This document shows positions 1 through 8,842 of a DNA stretch of 64,000 nt, piece after piece (position 1 is the first letter of the stretch; every line of letters begins with the position of its first letter). The position numbers and the translations under genes are program-made. A model generated the notes under the pieces. That model saw nothing but the letters and a program-made list of their open reading frames with translations, did not search any database and was not told the DNA's origin. This stretch comes from CAILUG01 sp038125665 (GTDB lineage Bacteria > Pseudomonadota > Gammaproteobacteria > Pseudomonadales > Pseudohongiellaceae): contig JAYPEI010000001.1 in assembly GCA_038125665.1 (NCBI GenBank), positions 248,001 to 312,000 of the forward strand, read 5' to 3'.

Positions 1-143
1 CGAGTCCCCTCCCCTCCCATCTCTCTGATGTGATCAGCGTAGTTCTTGCCAACACAATAAACTCTATGAACAGGGAACTCACAGCTGTTGTTATGAATAG
101 GTATGGTAATAGGATCCATAGGAGGAAATAGCGTCGAAATCAT
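1..143 (-). CDS. Fumarylacetoacetate hydrolase-family protein, N-terminal fragment (cut by window edge)
   Basis: Reading leftwards from an ATG at 143-141 gives an open frame of 47 residues that runs off the window start. Seen: it begins MISTLFPP and contains FPVHRVYCVGKNYADH, the characteristic N-terminal strand and loop of fumarylacetoacetate/fumarylpyruvate hydrolase-like enzymes (bacterial FAA_hydrolase family, often in gentisate or homogentisate catabolism), followed by IREMGGEG. Family knowledge: these Mg-dependent enzymes cleave C-C bonds in acylpyruvates or act as oxaloacetate decarboxylases. Catalytic acidic residues lie outside the window, so the substrate cannot be judged. The gene is divergent from the malonyl-CoA decarboxylase gene, and 88 bp separate the two starts. 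No other in-frame ATG lies just upstream, which supports this start. Confidence 0.72.
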   Translation of the reverse strand, partial: MISTLFPPMDPITIPIHNNSCEFPVHRVYCVGKNYADHIREMGGEGT

Positions 144-231
144 TGGACTCTCTCGAAAATTCTCAGCGCATACTGGAAAGTTAGTAGGGTGTTTGTGATA
201 TTCTACAAGCAAATTGTAAAGGTAGTACGGT

Positions 232-1593
232 ATGCAGAAAAGTAAAAGCGGTATGCGCCGGTTGTTAGCCAAACTCTCTACATTAGGCTTGGAAAAATTT
301 GGTTTTTTCCAAAATTATAATGAGTTGAATTATATTTCATCCTCTCGTGAGCTATGTCAAAGCTTACTAAGTTTACAAGGGGAAGCTGCATCGATTGCCA
401 TTGCTGAAGAGATATTACAACACTACAGCGAAGGCTCTTTAGAGCAAAAACGTAGTTTCCTATTATTACTTAATGAATTTGGCACTGATCACATTCAACT
501 TCAGAAAGCACTAAATATTTATCAAGAAGCAACAAACTTCCATGACAAACAAGTCTCCGCCTTGAACATCGAACGTGCGGCAGAACCCACCAGAAGAGTT
601 TTGCTTAGAACTTTAAATACAGCAACCGGTGGCACAATGTCCTTAATCCGTATGCGAGAAGATCTTCAAAAACTTCTCCAGGATCTCCCTGAATTACGGA
701 GTCTTGATGAAGATTTTTTGATACTTTTACAAGCTTGGTTTAATCGAGGCTTTTTACAACTCCGCAGGATAGATTGGAGTACACCTGCCAGTATCTTAGA
801 AAAATTAATACAATATGAGTCTGTCCATGAGATTAAAGGATGGCCAGATTTACGACGTCGTCTCGAATGTGATCGTGGATGTTTTGGCTTTTTCCATCCA
901 AATATTCCTGATGTTCCATTGATTTTTGTGGAAGCCGCACTAACCAAAGGCATGGCCACAAACATAAGTACATTGTTGCAACAAGTTGTTCCTCAAGGTG
1001 AGGACTTTGATGTAGATACTGCAGTGTTTTACTCAATAAATAATTGTCTGCAAGGTCTTCGTGGCGTGAGCTTTGGTAACTTTCTCATCAAACAGGTCAT
1101 TGAGGAACTTCACAGTAACAGCCCATATATTATTAAATACGTAACTCTCTCCCCAATTCCAGGGTTCATGCAATGGCTTCGCAGCTCTGAGCTAGAAAAA
1201 ATACTTTCAAGCTTTGCTAGCAGTATGACCAAAACATTTCTCCTGGAAAATGACAATAATAAGATCATTCAAACGATCAATGACAATCCACAACTTCGAG
1301 ATATCTTATTAGGTCTTTGCGCACATTATCTGCTTCATGAGAAGAGTCGAGGGAATCCCAGAGATCCTGTAGCACGTTTCCACCTTGGTAATGGAGCACG
1401 TTTGGAGCAAATTAACATGCTAGCAGACACCTCTGCAAACGGTTTAAAGCAATCCTCTTCGCTTATGGTTAATTATCTTTATGATCCGAAGCAGCTTGCA
1501 CACAACCATGAGGCTTATGCCCAGCGACAAGAGGTGGTCTGCTCAGCAGAGGTAAGAAAGTTATTGAAACTATTAAAGAACCATTCAAGCTAA
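232..1593 (+). CDS. Malonyl-CoA decarboxylase
   Basis: Catalyses malonyl-CoA to acetyl-CoA + CO2 in the cytoplasm. The 453-residue length fits the bacterial MCD family (helical N-terminal domain, then a GNAT-fold catalytic domain). Seen: the N-terminal half is helical; the catalytic domain carries VFYSINNC with Ser268 and ARFHLGNGA with His384, matching the Ser-His dyad known from human MCD. The segment after the His (LEQINMLAD) is also typical. Start ATG has only a weak upstream GGTAG. The gene is divergent from an FAA-hydrolase gene and convergent with a LeuA-like gene. Bacterial MCD usually serves malonate use or removes malonyl-CoA; no malonate transporter or malonyl-CoA synthetase is visible here, so the role is open. 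Confidence 0.93.
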   Translation: MQKSKSGMRRLLAKLSTLGLEKFGFFQNYNELNYISSSRELCQSLLSLQGEAASIAIAEEILQHYSEGSLEQKRSFLLLLNEFGTDHIQLQKALNIYQEATNFHDKQVSALNIERAAEPTRRVLLRTLNTATGGTMSLIRMREDLQKLLQDLPELRSLDEDFLILLQAWFNRGFLQLRRIDWSTPASILEKLIQYESVHEIKGWPDLRRRLECDRGCFGFFHPNIPDVPLIFVEAALTKGMATNISTLLQQVVPQGEDFDVDTAVFYSINNCLQGLRGVSFGNFLIKQVIEELHSNSPYIIKYVTLSPIPGFMQWLRSSELEKILSSFASSMTKTFLLENDNNKIIQTINDNPQLRDILLGLCAHYLLHEKSRGNPRDPVARFHLGNGARLEQINMLADTSANGLKQSSSLMVNYLYDPKQLAHNHEAYAQRQEVVCSAEVRKLLKLLKNHSS

Positions 1594-1635
1594 GTAGTTA
1601 TAGCCAATTAGAATATTAATAGACCAAATATGACT

Positions 1636-1674
1636 CCAAAAAAAAGCAGGTATTAGTAAACTAAAAACCTGCTT
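1636..1674 (-). terminator. Rho-independent terminator of the LeuA-like gene
   Basis: Inverted repeat AAGCAGGT (1644-1651) / ACCTGCTT (1667-1674) with a 15-nt loop. On the minus strand the hairpin is followed by a run of about nine T. It lies about 25 bp past the stop of the minus-strand LeuA-like gene. On the plus strand there is no T run, so it probably serves only the minus gene. Confidence 0.75.
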
Positions 1675-1697
1675 AATAGGTTTGTATTTCAAATTAG

Positions 1698-2909
1698 TTA
1701 AAGTACATCGTCAATAATAACTCTAAACTCCTCTCTGTTAAGAGTAGTCTTCTTCTCAATGCCCTTAGCTTTAACTCGCTTGAGAATTTCAGCGACTTTA
1801 TCATCTGATGTGTCCTGTATACCCATCTGCTCCAAAGTAAATGTGACAGAGCGCTTGCCGCTCTTTTTTCCAAGAACAATATCACCAGTACGCCCCGTTA
1901 GCGCTGGGTGTGTACCAAACATTGCCAAAGGTTCAGTGATGACAAGATCAACCCCAATGCCCGATTCACGAGTAAAGTTACGTGAGCCTCCAACAGGCTT
2001 GTTTGCTGCCAATGGAATATTGGCAATTTTAGCGACAAGATCAAAAAGTTCAGGGAATTTCTTCATGTCATACCCCATTTTAATGCCGTACAAGACCTCG
2101 AGAGCCAAGACAAGCTCCTCCATAGCAGCATTACCTGTCCGCTCACCTAAACCATTCACACAAGAATGTACAACTGTAGCTCCAGCCTCCACCGCTGCTA
2201 ACTCCGTAGCGACTCCCATTCCAAAATCATTATGAGTATGAATTTCAACAGGTAGACCAGTCTGTTTACGAACCTTCCGTACCATATACTTGATCGCTGC
2301 AGGCAAAGCACAACCCATAGTATCTACAACACCAATCGAATCAGGTGGGCATTCATTCATAATGGCTTGGAGCAAAGCATCAAGATCTTCTTCTCGTGCT
2401 CTTGTGGTATCGTAAGGGAAGAATACAGCATATAACCCTCGCTCCTTGGCGTAGTTGATAGCATCTTTACTTTTCTTGAAAACATCTTCCCAAGTCCAAC
2501 CAAATTGATATTTTAGTTTTGGGTATCCAATAGGGACCTCGATGATGACACCATCTGCTCCGCAATCAACTGCAGCATCCATATCTGCCTGCATCGCGCG
2601 GGCAAAGGTAAATATTTTTGATTTTAGCCCCAATCCACAAATCGTTTTAATCGCTTCATAGTCGTCAGGGGAAACTGCGGGCATTCCGGCTTCGATACGG
2701 TCAACGCCAACCTCTGACATCTTCTCAGCAATAGCAATTTTATCTGCTGGGCTCATCACCACACCGGGGGTCTGTTCTCCATCACGCAAAGTTGCATCAT
2801 GAATTTCAACTTTTTCAGGCAGCTCGAATTCAGCTGTCACTTCTGGTTTCACGTTAAACGGGCTTACCCACCACTCACCTTCTTTGTGATATTGCGCGGC
2901 CATAGTCAT
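1698..2909 (-). CDS. HMGL-like acyltransferase of the isopropylmalate/homocitrate synthase family
   Basis: Predicted to condense acetyl-CoA (or another acyl-CoA) with a 2-oxo acid, or to be a related DRE-TIM metallolyase. Seen: IHDATLRDGEQTPGV at 36-50 with the Arg-Asp pair of the DRE-TIM active site, metal-ligand motif HTHND at 224-228, and GLGERTGNA at 253-261. At 403 residues it is shorter than classical LeuA (about 510-560) and lacks room for the LeuA C-terminal leucine-sensing domain, so it is closer to homocitrate/citramalate-like or uncharacterised members. ATG at 2909 sits only 1 nt after an AGGA; the second ATG at 2903 has better spacing and may be the true start. It stands alone, with a terminator just downstream. 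The acceptor substrate cannot be told from sequence. Confidence 0.8.
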   Translation of the reverse strand: MTMAAQYHKEGEWWVSPFNVKPEVTAEFELPEKVEIHDATLRDGEQTPGVVMSPADKIAIAEKMSEVGVDRIEAGMPAVSPDDYEAIKTICGLGLKSKIFTFARAMQADMDAAVDCGADGVIIEVPIGYPKLKYQFGWTWEDVFKKSKDAINYAKERGLYAVFFPYDTTRAREEDLDALLQAIMNECPPDSIGVVDTMGCALPAAIKYMVRKVRKQTGLPVEIHTHNDFGMGVATELAAVEAGATVVHSCVNGLGERTGNAAMEELVLALEVLYGIKMGYDMKKFPELFDLVAKIANIPLAANKPVGGSRNFTRESGIGVDLVITEPLAMFGTHPALTGRTGDIVLGKKSGKRSVTFTLEQMGIQDTSDDKVAEILKRVKAKGIEKKTTLNREEFRVIIDDVL

Positions 2910-3115
2910 TCCTACCTAGGTGTAATTCCAATCCATCAATAATAGCACAGGGCCAATAAGACACAAAGTCACTACCGCCCTCAGACTGACACTATTCTCT
3001 GCAAAAATGAATTATGTCCTGTTCGTGGAAATATTTAATGCATACTTTGCACAGAGCTAGGTTTCAGTATAATCAATCAGATATACCATCCAATACTGAC
3101 TATAAGAAGAGAACT

Positions 3116-4156
3116 ATGACTAAGATCAGATCCGCACTTGTTGGAAGTTACGCACAACCAGAATGGTTAATCGACCGCCACGCCCTGAAAACACGACTGC
3201 CAGCGCGTATTATCTCCAACGAGATGTGGAGAATTCCACCTGAACATCTTTTAGAAGCTCAAAATGACGCAGTGCTTAGCATAATTGTAGACCAAGAAGC
3301 TGCTGGCATTGATATAGTAACCGATGGCGAAGTTCGTCGGGAAAGCTACTCCGCACCTTTAGCAAATGCACCTGAAGGTGTAAACAGGGAAAAGCATGAA
3401 ATTCTTGTAGGACGCGCAGGTAAACCGAATAAAGTTCCCTTGGTCTCTGGCCCCCTAAAACTGCTGAAATCTGTACACGCAGATGATGTTCGTTTCTTAA
3501 AAGCTCACACCAATAGAACAGTAAAAATCACCATTCCTGGCCCATTCACACTAGCGCAATTGGCAGTGTCAGATTATTACGACTCCCCAGAGTCCCTAGC
3601 CATGGGCTACGCTGAAGTGGTGCGACAAGAAGTACAATGGCTCTTCGAGGCTGGTGCCGATATTGTGCAGTTTGACGAGCCCTATCTTCAGGCGAAACAA
3701 GCAGATGCTGAAGCCTATGGAGTAAAGGCCATCAACAAAGCTCTGGAGGGAATAACTGGAGAAACAGCTTTGCATGTTTGTTTTGGATATGCTGCGATGG
3801 TATCTGATAAAAGTGCGGACGGATACTCCTGCCTGCCCTTAGTAAATGCAGTGAATGTGAAACAGGTCTCTATCGAAGCAGCACAACCAGCATCTCTCAA
3901 TCTAAAGGCAGCTTTAGACTCTCTGAACAGTAAAGTAGTTATGGTAGGGGTGCTCAATTTAGGTGATGAAACTCCTGAGACCCCTGAAATAGTTGCTGAC
4001 CGTATACGTCGTGCTCTAGAACACATCGCCCCGGAACGTTTAATAGCAGCACCTGATTGTGGCTTGAAGTACCTGCCAAGGTCTTCAGCAAGAGCGAAGC
4101 TCATCGCTTTAGGTCAGGGTACATCTATCGTAAATCGTGAACTTGGTTTTGAATAA
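3116..4156 (+). CDS. Cobalamin-independent methionine synthase (MetE) C-terminal-like protein
   Basis: A 346-residue stand-alone version of the catalytic C-terminal barrel of MetE. Seen: the zinc ligands of MetE appear in order: ALHVC (His220, Cys222), Glu254 (in QVSIEAA) and DCGLKYLP (Cys315), so methyl transfer to a thiol is plausible. The N-terminal MetE half that binds polyglutamyl-folate is absent. The ATG at 3116 was chosen over an in-frame upstream start (3014) because AGAAGAG lies just before it and the family homology begins with SALVGSYAQPEW. Family knowledge: short MetE-like proteins include archaeal methylcobalamin-dependent synthases and uncharacterised bacterial ones near catabolic genes. 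Inference: it may accept a methyl group from a substrate other than methyl-THF; a LigM-like demethylase lies about 9 kb away. Confidence 0.82.
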   Translation: MTKIRSALVGSYAQPEWLIDRHALKTRLPARIISNEMWRIPPEHLLEAQNDAVLSIIVDQEAAGIDIVTDGEVRRESYSAPLANAPEGVNREKHEILVGRAGKPNKVPLVSGPLKLLKSVHADDVRFLKAHTNRTVKITIPGPFTLAQLAVSDYYDSPESLAMGYAEVVRQEVQWLFEAGADIVQFDEPYLQAKQADAEAYGVKAINKALEGITGETALHVCFGYAAMVSDKSADGYSCLPLVNAVNVKQVSIEAAQPASLNLKAALDSLNSKVVMVGVLNLGDETPETPEIVADRIRRALEHIAPERLIAAPDCGLKYLPRSSARAKLIALGQGTSIVNRELGFE

Positions 4157-4242
4157 TAAAATCAGCTCGCATGATGTTAGTCGTCTGTGCCACAGAATAG
4201 AATTGAGTAACACTTCATCTTTCATTTAAAGGACAAGTAGTC

Positions 4243-5889
4243 ATGAATAATAAAGCGCCCCATGAGAAAAAAACCCATGAAGGCGAAACTAAATTTACAC
4301 GTCGCTCTGCTTTGGGTGGTTCAGTTGCGCTAGGCTCGGGGCTTTTCTCGACCCTTGGAGTTAGCGCTGCTCTTGCACAAAATCTTCGTTTTTCCTCGAG
4401 CAGGTCAGATGTAGTGAATACTACTTCAGGTCAAGTTCAAGGATTACGTTGGCCTGGTGGTGCTCAAGCCTATTATGGTGTCCCCTATGGGGCTACAACT
4501 GCAGGGAGTGGTCGCTTCAAGCGGGCCAGTAAGCCAACTCCATGGACAGGTATTCGCGACTGTGTAGAGGTTAGTCAGCGATGCCCTCAGGCACCATCAG
4601 GCCCAAACGGTCCTACAGTTGAAGTGTTTTCTTTAGATCGTAAAGAACCCATGGGAGAAGACTTGCTATCCATCAATATTTTCACGCCTGCATCATCTGG
4701 AAAACGTCCGGTTATGGTCTGGTTACATGGAGGTGGATACAGTTCAGGCTCTGCTGGTTGGTTGCTCTATGATGGATCTAATTTAGCTGTATCCAAAGAT
4801 GTCGTTGTTGTAGGTGTCAACCACCGTTTGAATGTTTTCGGTCATTTATCTCTAGCTGAGCTGGGGGGAGAGGAATACGCTGACTCAGGGAATGTGGGGA
4901 TACTAGATATTGTTGATGTCTTGCTTTGGGTCAAGGAAAACATTAGCAACTTTGGTGGAGACCCAGAATGTGTTACTTTGTTTGGTCAAAGTGGCGGTGC
5001 CGGTAAGGTAAGTAATCTCATGGCCTTTGCAGAGGCGAAGGGACTCTTTCATCGAGCAATCGCTATGAGTGGATCTTCGTTGACTGCGGTTCGCCCTGAT
5101 ATTGCTGCTGAAAATACCGAACGGTTCCTCACCTCTCTCGGCCTAGGCAAATCGGACTGGCACAGATTAGTCACAGATTTTTCTTGGCAACAGTTGTTGG
5201 AGGCGTATATTAGCACGCCTGGACTAACCACTGCCCCAGTGATCGATGGACGAAACCTTTTGCGTGACCCTTATAGCCCAGATGCGCCGTCAGAGTCATC
5301 TATGGTTCCCATGATGATGGGCAGCACAGAACATGAGATTAATTTCTTCCCAACGACTCCACTACTAGAGATCTCTGACGAGGAACTTATCAGCCAAGTA
5401 GCAACTGCCTTACGAAGTGATCATGTGGTTGCTGAAGAACGAGTTGCACTTTATAGACAAGGACGACCTGATAGGTCAGCGGTAGAACTTTTGCAGATTA
5501 TACTATCAGACCACACCATGAGACGAGGCATCATCACACAGGCAGAACGCAAGTCGGCACAGTCAGACACTTGGTTATATTATTTTACATGGCAATCACC
5601 AGTGAGAGATGGACTTTTAAGAGCCTATCACTGTCTTGATATACCCTTTGTATTCAATAATGTAGATGTTTGTTCTGCCATGGTAGGCGCTGGCCAAAAT
5701 CGTTACGCGCTTGCCGAGGTGATGTCTTCTGCATTTACTCACTTTGCTCGAACAGGTAACCCAAACGGAGATGGTGTTCCTCGGTGGGATAGATTCAACA
5801 TTAGCGAACGTGCAACATTGATGATGAACGATAACCCAGCGCAGATTTTAGATCCATATTCTGCAGAACGTCAGGCTACAATGGGTTAA
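4243..5889 (+). CDS. Tat-exported type B carboxylesterase (para-nitrobenzyl-esterase-like)
   Basis: Hydrolyses carboxylic esters, probably in the periplasm. Seen: a twin-arginine signal with Arg20-Arg21 (KFTRRSALGG) and a hydrophobic stretch ending in AALAQN, so cleavage falls near residue 46. The alpha/beta-hydrolase core has oxyanion-hole HGGG at 162-165, nucleophile elbow GQSGGAG with Ser250, a candidate acid in STEHEIN near 357, and a candidate His in AYHCLDIPF near 461. Length 548 fits family COesterase. RBS AAAGGA precedes the ATG. It is followed after 95 bp by a VOC protein and may share transcription with it. Substrate unknown. Confidence 0.9.
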   Translation: MNNKAPHEKKTHEGETKFTRRSALGGSVALGSGLFSTLGVSAALAQNLRFSSSRSDVVNTTSGQVQGLRWPGGAQAYYGVPYGATTAGSGRFKRASKPTPWTGIRDCVEVSQRCPQAPSGPNGPTVEVFSLDRKEPMGEDLLSINIFTPASSGKRPVMVWLHGGGYSSGSAGWLLYDGSNLAVSKDVVVVGVNHRLNVFGHLSLAELGGEEYADSGNVGILDIVDVLLWVKENISNFGGDPECVTLFGQSGGAGKVSNLMAFAEAKGLFHRAIAMSGSSLTAVRPDIAAENTERFLTSLGLGKSDWHRLVTDFSWQQLLEAYISTPGLTTAPVIDGRNLLRDPYSPDAPSESSMVPMMMGSTEHEINFFPTTPLLEISDEELISQVATALRSDHVVAEERVALYRQGRPDRSAVELLQIILSDHTMRRGIITQAERKSAQSDTWLYYFTWQSPVRDGLLRAYHCLDIPFVFNNVDVCSAMVGAGQNRYALAEVMSSAFTHFARTGNPNGDGVPRWDRFNISERATLMMNDNPAQILDPYSAERQATMG

Positions 5890-5984
5890 GAAATCTTGCT
5901 ACTATTGGTTCTTATTCTAAATTTAGCCTATAGCTGAAAACAGTTCGTAAAAGTATTAGCCTTATCCGTTACGAGGTAAAAACC

Positions 5985-6530
5985 ATGAAAGTTATGCCCC
6001 AGCGACTTCATCATAATGCTTATGTTGTCAAAGATCTTGAGAGAACTCGTGCATTCTATGAAGACATTATCGGTATGCCATTAACCGCAACGTGGTGTGA
6101 AAAAACTGACCTATTTGGTAAAGAGCGAACATATTGCCATTGTTTCTTTGGATTGGAAGATGAAAGCTCACTTGCTTTCTTTCAATTCGCCGATGCTGAT
6201 GATGCGGCACAGTTCGGTCCAGAACTTCCCATTTCTGGTTTTCGCCACATAGCGCTGCGCGTTAATCAAGAGCAACAAGATTTCTTACGTCAACGTATGA
6301 AGGAAATCAATTACGATACAGATCGATATTACTTTTTAGAGCATGGCTACTGTCATTCTCTTTATGTACTAGACCCCGATGATTTGATAGTGGAGTTTTG
6401 TGTTGACCATCCAGATGTTGAACAGATTAATAAAGATGTTTTGCCCAAAGCTCATGGAGAGCTCAAGCGTTGGTTGGCTGGCGATCATACTCCTAATAAC
6501 GAAGCCTATCATCGTGAGCAGGGTATATAG
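5985..6530 (+). CDS. VOC-superfamily metalloenzyme (glyoxalase/extradiol-dioxygenase fold)
   Basis: 181 residues with two beta-alpha-beta-beta-beta modules. Seen: likely metal ligands His10 (LHHNAYVV), His88 (GFRHIALRV) and Glu137 (LIVEFCVD), the 2-His-1-carboxylate pattern of this superfamily, and the first module's RTRAFYEDIIGM. The C-terminal extension after about 145 is hydrophilic. RBS GAGGT lies about 9 nt before the ATG. Family members include glyoxalase I, type I extradiol dioxygenases and epimerases; the metal set is complete but the reaction cannot be assigned. It follows the Tat esterase and ends at a clear terminator (6561-6600), closing this plus-strand block. Confidence 0.85.
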   Translation: MKVMPQRLHHNAYVVKDLERTRAFYEDIIGMPLTATWCEKTDLFGKERTYCHCFFGLEDESSLAFFQFADADDAAQFGPELPISGFRHIALRVNQEQQDFLRQRMKEINYDTDRYYFLEHGYCHSLYVLDPDDLIVEFCVDHPDVEQINKDVLPKAHGELKRWLAGDHTPNNEAYHREQGI

Positions 6531-6560
6531 CTAATTATTCAAACTCTCAAATAATGTTAT

Positions 6561-6600
6561 AAAAAGCTTAACCTTCCGCTATAGGTTAAGCTTTTTTTTT
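6561..6600 (+). terminator. Strong Rho-independent terminator (possibly bidirectional)
   Basis: Perfect 13-bp inverted repeat AAAAAGCTTAACC (6561-6573) / GGTTAAGCTTTTT (6584-6596) with a 10-nt loop, continuing into T to 6600. It lies 31 bp after the VOC gene stop. The A run on the left arm makes it also able to work on the minus strand. Confidence 0.9.
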
Positions 6601-6639
6601 ATACTAACCTAGGGTAATGTCTACCAAATATTTTACTCT

Positions 6640-7485
6640 ATGGGTAAAAAAATCATGATAATCTATGATAATGCCGAGACCTTTATTACGGCAAAGCCAA
6701 AAAAGTTATGTACTATTTTAAGTTTATTACTCTTAATAAGTAAAATTTTGCTTGCGCAGAATTCTGCACAAAGTGAATGGAATGACAATCTTCCACCTCC
6801 AAGAAATTCAATAGGACAAGTATATATTTCTGCAGAACCCGGACAAAGAGCTGGCATCTGGGTACCTGACTACCGCATAGGCCCACCACTTTACAATATT
6901 GAAGAGATCGCATTTAAACCTTGGGCCAGAGCTTTATGGGATAAACGACAGGAACATGATCTCGAACCTCATGCTCGTTGCAAAGCATCAGGTGCATTGC
7001 GTCAGTTTCTAACACCTTATGGAGTAGAGATTCTTCACTTACCTGAAATCCAACAACTATATATCTTTGACATTGGTGGCCCTCATACCTTTAGAACTGT
7101 ATATCTCGATGGAAGAGCTCATCCTAAAAACCTCACACCTACAAACTATGGACATTCAGTCGGCTGGTGGGAGCAAGATTCTTTAATTGTTGACACTATT
7201 GGTTTCAATACTGATTTCTGGTTTGATCGTTCTGGATTACCACACACAGAACTGGCACAGGTTCATGAAAGGTTAACTCGTGTAAGTCGCGACACTATTG
7301 AGTATGAATTTAAATTGTTCGATCCAAGCGCCTATGATGCGCCTGTAATAGCAAAAATGGTCCTACGATGGCATCCAGAAGAGGAATTATTTGAATACCT
7401 TTGTCAGCAGTCTAACTATGCTAGTGAGTTGATGGTAAATGAGGAAAACCAAGCAGTGGGAAAGACCAGCCTGATAATTCCATAA
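6640..7485 (+). CDS. Exported partner-family protein, copy 1 (two-Cys beta-rich domain)
   Basis: No characterised homologue recognised. Seen: a hydrophobic signal segment (about residues 22-39, ending LLAQN), then a domain shared with the 8843-9631 gene at high identity. Conserved blocks are RCKASGALRQFLTPYG, DIGGPHTFRTVYLDGRAHP, YGHSVGWWEQDSLIVDT, LPHTELAQVHERLTR, and a C-terminal Cys in EYLCQQSNYA. The two Cys (in RCKASG and YLCQQ) probably form a disulfide in the periplasm. Similar ORFs are common in Acidobacteria and Gammaproteobacteria as hypothetical proteins. An inner ATG at 6655 is an alternative start; neither has a good RBS. Its stop is 22 bp from the convergent DUF6152-like gene at 7508, its likely functional partner. 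Confidence 0.75.
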   Translation: MGKKIMIIYDNAETFITAKPKKLCTILSLLLLISKILLAQNSAQSEWNDNLPPPRNSIGQVYISAEPGQRAGIWVPDYRIGPPLYNIEEIAFKPWARALWDKRQEHDLEPHARCKASGALRQFLTPYGVEILHLPEIQQLYIFDIGGPHTFRTVYLDGRAHPKNLTPTNYGHSVGWWEQDSLIVDTIGFNTDFWFDRSGLPHTELAQVHERLTRVSRDTIEYEFKLFDPSAYDAPVIAKMVLRWHPEEELFEYLCQQSNYASELMVNEENQAVGKTSLIIP

Positions 7486-7507
7486 TTTGATGCTTAATAT
7501 AAAAACA

Positions 7508-7963
7508 TCAATTCTGTGGAACATACTCGTTGTTGTCTGAAGGGTTATAACCCTGCTCTAACTGGCTAGAACCACCATCCAGAATTTCACCACTAACTGA
7601 CAAAGAAACAGATCTAACATTGACATATTCTTTCCCGCTTCTAGACATGAAACCTTCGATATCTACCGGAGTCCCAATTTTAAGGGTCTCCCGTCGCCAC
7701 CCTCTTCTCTGCAAGTAGTGTGGGGGACCTAGCTCTGCTCCCCAATTCACTATTTTACCAGTTGCAGGGTCTTTCACATTTAAATAAATCCAAACATGCG
7801 GGTTAGTCCAAGAGACTTTTGTTACTACCCCATTAAGATTAATAATTTTATTAGCATCAAATTCTGCTGCGAAGGAATGATGTGCTTCACTCTTTGGTAA
7901 CCAAGCTAATAACGAAAGAGTAAAAAGAAAAAATATAAACCTCTGAAGATTCAATAAATTCAT
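7508..7963 (-). CDS. DUF6152-like exported protein, copy 1 (predicted mature N-terminus His-His)
   Basis: 151-residue secreted protein of unknown function. Seen: Sec signal peptide from the ATG at 7963 (hydrophobic FIFFLFTLSLLAWLP), with a Ser-Glu-Ala cleavage site directly before HHSFAAEFDA. Then come VVTKVSWTNPHVWIYLNV, WGAELGPPHYLQRRGW, a basic RRETLKIGTPV and FMSRSGKEYVN. The fold is probably a small beta-barrel. A longer frame starting at 8065 overlaps the next gene and is rejected; AGGGGTTACC precedes the chosen ATG. It is very close to the 9683-10126 copy. Inference: the exposed N-terminal His-His plus the Asn-Pro-His could bind a metal such as copper (see findings). Confidence 0.8.
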   Translation of the reverse strand: MNLLNLQRFIFFLFTLSLLAWLPKSEAHHSFAAEFDANKIINLNGVVTKVSWTNPHVWIYLNVKDPATGKIVNWGAELGPPHYLQRRGWRRETLKIGTPVDIEGFMSRSGKEYVNVRSVSLSVSGEILDGGSSQLEQGYNPSDNNEYVPQN

Positions 7964-8030
7964 GGTAACCCCTGGATAAATCTTGCTTACCCGTAATTTA
8001 AGATTGAATTGGTTGGAAGCACTTAAGATA

Positions 8031-8738
8031 CTAGAGTAACCGCGACAGCCAGTCCAGAAGAACAAAGTTCAAGGCCTCTGGTTCCTCCATTGGCACCATA
8101 TGCCCTGAATGTGGTATCACTTCCAAATGACAATGAAGCAACTGCGACCGAATTGCTTGGTGTTGTGAGATTGGGCTCCATTGATCACACTCTCCAACCA
8201 CTAATAGAACTTCATGGTAGATCTCAGACAAATATTTACTTTGATCAGAGCGCCCTAAGGCAGCTTCAATTTGACCGCGATAGTCAGCTGGGCTGCTTCG
8301 TAAAACCATCTCTCGTAAAGTTTTAATGAGACAAGCATCCTGATGGCGAGACTCTGAAATCATTGGAGGTATCCAAAGATCTGCTAACGCCTCCATTCCC
8401 TTTTCTTCCGCAAGGTCAACTAAAACCATTCGCTCGGAACGCTCACCTGGCTGCAAAGGATGTGCACCAATATCCATTAATACAACAGCCTCTATTCGTT
8501 CGGGAGCCAAATGAAGAAGCTCTAGCCCTACTCTGCCACCCATTGAATGACCGACGATACTGAAGCGGTCTGGGGCTTGAACTAACACTGACTCAGCCAT
8601 CAGCCGAAAATCTTTCATTCCTCTGAAATTAGTAATACGCACATCAAACTGAGGGGCTAAGGCTGAGGTCTGCGCTTTCCAAACAATCTCATCACACAAT
8701 AACCCTGGCAGCAGATAAACAACAGGCTTCTTACCCAT
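8031..8738 (-). CDS. Cytoplasmic alpha/beta-hydrolase
   Basis: 235-residue single-domain hydrolase without signal peptide. Seen: YLLPGLLCD near residue 8 (oxyanion-hole region), nucleophile elbow VGHSMGGRVG with Ser65, acid in VGECDQWSP and catalytic His in HSGHMVP near the C-terminus, so the triad is complete. ATG at 8738 was chosen over an upstream in-frame TTG (8753) because GGAG lies 9 nt before it. It is preceded by the terminator at 8766-8793 and followed after 67 bp by the DUF6152-like copy 1, so those two may be co-transcribed. Substrate unknown; its sequence resembles the broad esterase/BioH-like group. Confidence 0.87.
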   Translation of the reverse strand: MGKKPVVYLLPGLLCDEIVWKAQTSALAPQFDVRITNFRGMKDFRLMAESVLVQAPDRFSIVGHSMGGRVGLELLHLAPERIEAVVLMDIGAHPLQPGERSERMVLVDLAEEKGMEALADLWIPPMISESRHQDACLIKTLREMVLRSSPADYRGQIEAALGRSDQSKYLSEIYHEVLLVVGECDQWSPISQHQAIRSQLLHCHLEVIPHSGHMVPMEEPEALNFVLLDWLSRLL

Positions 8739-8765
8739 GCCAGTTAACTCCAACTATTCAAAAAA

Positions 8766-8793
8766 ATATAAAAAGCCAGGCACAAGGCCCGGC
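8766..8793 (-). terminator. Terminator after the 11.85-8.84 kb unit
   Basis: On the minus strand GCCGGGC, a 5-nt loop, then GCCTGGC form a seven-pair stem with one G-U pair (8775-8793) followed by TTTTTAT. It lies about 50 bp past the stop of the partner-family copy 2 and ends that minus-strand unit. Confidence 0.72.
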
Positions 8794-8842
8794 AGAATTA
8801 TTATACGCGGGTTTCTATGGTAGAGACGATCCCAACCTTTAA

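Noticed and set aside
1759..2235. Plus-strand 158-codon frame
   Set aside because: It lies opposite the conserved LeuA-like gene and has low-complexity composition typical of an antisense shadow.
3014..3115. Upstream start of the MetE-like gene
   Set aside because: The extra 34 residues have no family similarity and the ATG at 3116 has a better ribosome-binding site.
7964..8065. Longer N-terminus for the 7508 DUF6152-like gene
   Set aside because: It would overlap the next gene and hide the signal peptide; the ATG at 7963 has an AGGGG before it and matches its paralogues.
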